NCBI GenBank assembly: GCA_031178005.1
Contig: JAPSJV010000004.1
Span: 1 to 64,000 of the forward strand
Direction of reading: 5' to 3'
DNA: 64,000 bases
From: Pseudarthrobacter sp.
GTDB lineage: Bacteria > Actinomycetota > Actinomycetes > Actinomycetales > Micrococcaceae
The position numbers were made by a program, and so were the translations under genes. Below, piece by piece: positions 60,623 to 64,000 of this stretch. Position 1 is the first letter of the stretch, and every line of letters starts with the position of its first letter. The notes beneath the pieces were generated by a model, which saw only the letters and a list, made by a program, of their open reading frames with translations, made no database searches and was not told the origin of the DNA.

Positions 60623-61813
60623 TCAGACCACCTGCCAGCGGCTGGAATCGGCGGCGCTGGATTCGACGGCGGCCAGCACCTTCTGCACCTGCAGCGCGTC
60701 CGCGAAGGACGGTTTTGGCTGCCGCTTCTCCGCGATCGCGTTGACCAGGTCCACCACCTGGTGGGTGAAGCCGTGCTCGTAGCCGAGGCCGTGGCCGGTG
60801 GGCCACCAGTTCCCTACGTACGGGTGTTCGGGTTCGGTCACAAAAACGCGGCGGAATCCGGCATGGGGTGAGTCGTCGGCGTCGTAAATGGACAGTACGT
60901 TCATGTCCTCAAAATCGAAGGCCAGGGAGCCCTTGGTGCCGTTGACCTCCAGCCGCATGGCGTTCTTCCTGCCCAGTGCATAGCGGGTGGCTTCGAAGAC
61001 GCCGATGGGACCGCCGTCGAACCGGACGCTGAAGATGGCGGCATCATCGACGGTGACCGCACCGCGGGGTGCTGAATCGCTGACATCGCCGTGGCCGCCC
61101 AGGCCCACCCGGTCCCCCGCCAGTGGCCGCTCCTTCACGAACGTTTCCAGCAGGGCGGACACCCCGGTGATCTTCTGGCCCGTGACCCACTGGGCGGCGT
61201 CGATGCTGTGCGCGCCGATGTCGCCAAGGGATCCCGATCCGGACTTGGACTTGTCCAGCCGCCACGTCATCGGTGCGTTCTCGTCGCTGAGCCAGTCCTG
61301 CAGGTACTGGGCGCGGACGTGGCGGATGGTGCCCAGCCGGCCCTCGTCCACCATCTGCTTGGCCAGTGCCAGGGCGGGGGTGCGGCGGTAGCTGTAGCCG
61401 CACATCGCGAACACTCCGCGCTCGGCAGCCGCTGAAGCCACCGCCGTCATACGCTCCGCCTCTTCCACCGTGTTGGCCAGAGGTTTCTCGCACAAAACGT
61501 GCTTCCCGGCTTCCAGTGCGGCGATGGCGATCTCGCCGTGGGTGTTGCCCGGCGTGCAGATATCGATCAGGTCGATGTCGTCGCGTTCGATCAGCCGCCG
61601 CCAGTCGGTTTCAGTCGAGGCCCAGCCGTACTTGCGCGCTGCAGCCTCCACGCCCTCACGGTTACGGCCCGCGACGGCGGTCAGCTGCGGCTCCAGCGGG
61701 AGGTCGAAGAACCGCGGGGCTGTCCGCCAGGCGTGCGAGTGCGCGGCGCCCATAAAGGCGTAGCCCACCATACCGACACGGAGGGGGAGCGAACCAGGCT
61801 GTCCGGAAGTCAT
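60623..61813 (-). CDS. Gfo/Idh/MocA-family oxidoreductase
   Basis: 396 residues from ATG 61813, GAAAGGAC upstream. NAD-binding start [58 protein letters not shown] with the catalytic-type EKP; and later [20 protein letters not shown] with the conserved Asp and His of the C-domain. It is the second member of the family in this operon, more like myo-inositol dehydrogenase or glucose-type oxidoreductases than the ThuB-like paralogue. TGA-G-ATG spacing to the next gene implies tight coupling. Confidence 0.9.
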   Translation of the reverse strand: MTSGQPGSLPLRVGMVGYAFMGAAHSHAWRTAPRFFDLPLEPQLTAVAGRNREGVEAAARKYGWASTETDWRRLIERDDIDLIDICTPGNTHGEIAIAALEAGKHVLCEKPLANTVEEAERMTAVASAAAERGVFAMCGYSYRRTPALALAKQMVDEGRLGTIRHVRAQYLQDWLSDENAPMTWRLDKSKSGSGSLGDIGAHSIDAAQWVTGQKITGVSALLETFVKERPLAGDRVGLGGHGDVSDSAPRGAVTVDDAAIFSVRFDGGPIGVFEATRYALGRKNAMRLEVNGTKGSLAFDFEDMNVLSIYDADDSPHAGFRRVFVTEPEHPYVGNWWPTGHGLGYEHGFTHQVVDLVNAIAEKRQPKPSFADALQVQKVLAAVESSAADSSRWQVV

Positions 61814-61832
61814 TGATGTCCTTTCGAGGGGG

Positions 61833-62747
61833 TTATTTGCTGAAACCGGCGGTGAGTCCGCTGAGCAACTGTCGGCGGGCCACAACGTAGATGACCAGGA
61901 GCGGCAATGTTGCGAGCACCACGGAGGCCAGGACTGCTGGGATGTTGACGCTGAACTCGCCCTGGAACGTCCAAAGGGAAAGCGGCAGCACCCGGGTGTC
62001 CGGGCTTTGCGTCAGGATCAGCGGGAACAGGAACCCGTTCCACACGTGCAGCGCGTTGTAGATGCCCACGGTGATGACCGCGGGCTTGGTCATTGGCAGG
62101 GCCAGCCGCCACATCATGGCCCAATCGGAGCAGCCGTCCAGCCGCATGGATTCGAACAGCTCATTGGGGACGTCCCGCATGAAGTTGGACAGGATCAGCA
62201 CCGAGATCGGGATGGCGAAGGCGATGGACGGCAGGATCAGCGCCAGCAGGGTGTCATACAGATGGGCCCGGGTGATCATCCAATAGATCGGGATGATGGT
62301 GGCATGCAGCGGGATGGCCAGCCCCAGCAGGAACAGGTTGTTGGTCCAGCTCAGGAACCGGCCCTTGCCCCGGACAATCGCGTAGGCGGCCATAAACGCC
62401 ACGAACAGGCCAGGGATCACACTGCCCACGGTCACGATGAAGCTGTTCAGGAAGTACCTGGCGAAGTCGTTTTCCAGGACCAGCTTGTAGTTGTCCAGGG
62501 TTGGTTCGGTGGGCGGCAGCATCGGGTTCGACGTGAAGAAGCCGGCCTGGTTCTTCAGGCTGGTGATCACCACGTAGTAGACCGGGATGATGATGACGGC
62601 CAGCCACGCCCAGCCGCCCAGGCCGCCCAGGAAGTTGGGCCGCTGCCGTGCGGATTTCGCGCGGGGGTGCTTTTTCGGACTGCTGCCGGGTCCGGAAGGA
62701 CGTTCGACGGCGGCAGGAGGCTTTGGGAGCTGAATCTCGGTAGCCAT
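61833..62747 (-). CDS. carbohydrate ABC permease (MalG/ThuG type)
   Basis: 304 residues. A ~40-residue polar N-terminus is followed by six helices; the EAA loop is ELFESMRLDGCSDWAMMWRL, with LILSNFMRDVPN before it. The start overlaps the upstream permease stop (TGATG). It forms a heterodimer with the next permease. No ATPase gene is in the operon, so a shared MsmX-like ATPase must supply energy. Confidence 0.92.
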   Translation of the reverse strand: MATEIQLPKPPAAVERPSGPGSSPKKHPRAKSARQRPNFLGGLGGWAWLAVIIIPVYYVVITSLKNQAGFFTSNPMLPPTEPTLDNYKLVLENDFARYFLNSFIVTVGSVIPGLFVAFMAAYAIVRGKGRFLSWTNNLFLLGLAIPLHATIIPIYWMITRAHLYDTLLALILPSIAFAIPISVLILSNFMRDVPNELFESMRLDGCSDWAMMWRLALPMTKPAVITVGIYNALHVWNGFLFPLILTQSPDTRVLPLSLWTFQGEFSVNIPAVLASVVLATLPLLVIYVVARRQLLSGLTAGFSK

Positions 62748-63646
62748 CAGGCACCTTCCAGTTGGCTGTCGTTGCGGTTCTTCCCGCCAAGGCGCTGCAG
62801 GACCAGGGCCAGGGCCAGGCCGATCACCACCAGGATCACGCCCAGGGCGCTCGCGGCACCCATGTCGTTGGCCTTGAACCCGGTCAGGTACATGTGCAAC
62901 GGCAGCAGGCGGGTGGCGTAGCCGGGGCCGCCTGCCGTCAGCACGAAGATGAGGTCGAAGTAGGCCAGCGAGCCCACCACCATCAGCGTCGAGGAGGTGA
63001 TGATGGTGTATTTCAGCTGCGGGAGGGTGATGCTGAAGAACTGCTGCATACGGCCCGCGCCGTCGATCTGCGCTGCCTCATACAGCGAGGTAGGAATCTG
63101 CCGGACGCCGCCCTGGTAGATCAGAGTGTGGAACGGGACAAACTGCCAGGCGATCACGAAGACGACGACGAACAGCACCAGATCCGAATTTCCCAGCCAG
63201 TCCTGGGCGAGGAACGGCAGCCCCAAGCCCGGACCCAGCCCGAAGTTGGGGTCCAGCAATGCCTTGAACGCGATCGCCACCGCGGCCGAGGAGAGCAGCA
63301 GCGGGACGAAGTACAGGACGGCCAGGGCGGCCCGGTACTTCTGCCCGCCGGCGGTGAAGACGCCCAGCAACAGGCTGATGGGTGCCTGGACGATGAAGGA
63401 GAAGAACATGATCTTCGCCGTCACCAGCATGGCATTGCCGGTAATGGGATCGGTCAGGACCGTGGTCCAGCTGGAGAACCCGTCAAGCGTGATTTCGCCC
63501 AGCCCGTTCCACTTGGTGAAGCTGAGGAAAAGCACGCCGAACAGCGGGACGATCGCGAAGAGAAGGAAGAAGATGAGGGCTGGTGCGGCCAGCCACCCCG
63601 ACGGGCCCTTTTCCAGGGCCCGTCGGGAACCGGTGGAGACTGACAC
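62747..63646 (-). CDS. carbohydrate ABC permease (MalF/ThuF type)
   Basis: 299 residues from GTG 63646, 2 nt after the binding-protein stop. Six helices; APALIFFLLFAIVPLFGVLF, NSDLVLFVVVFVIAWQFVPF and the EAA loop SLYEAAQIDGAGRMQQFFSI followed by LPQLK are typical of MalF-type sugar permeases. It pairs with the MalG-like gene that overlaps its stop. Confidence 0.92.
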   Translation of the reverse strand: MSVSTGSRRALEKGPSGWLAAPALIFFLLFAIVPLFGVLFLSFTKWNGLGEITLDGFSSWTTVLTDPITGNAMLVTAKIMFFSFIVQAPISLLLGVFTAGGQKYRAALAVLYFVPLLLSSAAVAIAFKALLDPNFGLGPGLGLPFLAQDWLGNSDLVLFVVVFVIAWQFVPFHTLIYQGGVRQIPTSLYEAAQIDGAGRMQQFFSITLPQLKYTIITSSTLMVVGSLAYFDLIFVLTAGGPGYATRLLPLHMYLTGFKANDMGAASALGVILVVIGLALALVLQRLGGKNRNDSQLEGA

Positions 63647-63648
63647 GG

Positions 63649-64000
63649 CTACTTCCCGATCGTTGCGTTCATCGTGGTGACGAACTGCTCGGGGGTGATC
63701 TTGTTCAGGAAGATCTGGTCCAGGTTGGAAAGCATCGCATCACCCTGTGCCGGGGTCAGTGCCTGGTCCCAGGAGAGCTGGAAGTTCGGGGCATCCTTGG
63801 CCATGTCGTAGACGAAGGTCAGGAAGTCCTTGTCCGGGGAGGCTTCAAGCATGCTTTCGATTCCGTTGACAGGGGGGACTCCACCGGAATCCACCAGGGT
63901 CTGGCTTTGCTGCTCGGTGTACATCCCGTCCTTGATGTAGTTCAGGGCAGCGTTCTTCTGGCCCTCAGTGGCCTTCGAGGAGACGGACCAGAAATTGGAC
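63649..64000 (-). CDS. carbohydrate ABC solute-binding protein (C-terminal part; 5' end outside the window)
   Basis: A minus-strand frame runs in from the right edge to TAG at 63649-63651; 117 complete codons are visible. It reads FWSVSSKATEGQKNAALNYI, then KDGMYTEQQSQTLVDSG and ends PEQFVTTMNATIGK, like the C-terminus of extracellular solute-binding protein family 1. The N-terminal lipoprotein signal is beyond the window. It feeds the two permeases downstream in the operon. Confidence 0.85.
   Translation of the reverse strand, partial: SNFWSVSSKATEGQKNAALNYIKDGMYTEQQSQTLVDSGGVPPVNGIESMLEASPDKDFLTFVYDMAKDAPNFQLSWDQALTPAQGDAMLSNLDQIFLNKITPEQFVTTMNATIGK

Overview
This window is high-GC, gene-dense DNA from an actinobacterium, most likely a member of the Micrococcaceae (Arthrobacter / Pseudarthrobacter group). 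That is an inference from gene content: a DUF222/HNH 13E12-type nuclease, an Rpf-like transglycosylase with LysM, a bioB-bsaP pair, a TM0106-type nuclease-helicase, and many GTG/TTG starts. No tRNA, rRNA or CRISPR array was recognised.

Layout. 1-4.4 kb: the end of an IS481-like transposase, a small membrane protein, and a defence patch (McrB-type GTPase, McrC-type nuclease, convergent Vsr). 4.4-12.2 kb: biotin synthase with its auxiliary protein BsaP, an NCS1 permease, an AcoR-like regulator, a flavin monooxygenase and an old yellow enzyme. 12.2-28 kb: housekeeping and conserved genes (Tex, HNH nuclease, NAD-dependent epimerase, MSMEG_6728-family protein, Rpf/LysM protein, adenine/adenosine deaminase, an unusual winged-helix/X25 protein, acylphosphatase, RecB-like nuclease-helicase, TerC). 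28-33 kb: a secreted GH20 hexosaminidase divergent from a ROK regulator, then a small acetyltransferase. 33.2-35.3 kb: a transporter translationally coupled to a racemase-fold protein that lacks both catalytic cysteines.

The most interesting region is 35.8-56.4 kb. It encodes an Ehu-type (ectoine/hydroxyectoine) ABC importer (ehuBCDA order), RidA, two EutA-like maleate-isomerase-fold proteins, an amidase, a DUF3830 protein, an FCD-type GntR regulator, an M20 deacylase, a class I/II aminotransferase, an EutD/DoeA-like M24 hydrolase, a D-2-hydroxyacid dehydrogenase, a class III aminotransferase, a fused FAD/Fe-S oxidoreductase, an SSADH-type aldehyde dehydrogenase and a ProP-like symporter. The logic is import, ring opening, deacylation, transamination and aldehyde oxidation, as in ectoine catabolism. 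The usual DoeB/EutE deacetylase, EutB, EutC and the MocR-type regulator EnuR are not here; M20 and GntR proteins occupy those roles. Six copies of a twofold-symmetric site (ATTGT-N2-ACAAT) lie in the cluster's control regions, several fused to a TTGACA -35 box, which suggests a single GntR-controlled regulon. The substrate could be ectoine or a related cyclic or N-acylated compound; the sequence alone does not decide this.

56.4-64 kb: a DinB-like protein, a RibD-C reductase, and a leftward sugar operon (binding protein, two permeases, two Gfo/Idh/MocA oxidoreductases, a sugar isomerase, ThuA) resembling the thu disaccharide system that works through 3-keto sugars. A palindromic repeat family with three copies (33.1, 35.6 and 57.7 kb) and several strong terminator hairpins punctuate the window, and many genes seem to have leaderless starts (TANNNT about 6-7 nt before the start codon).
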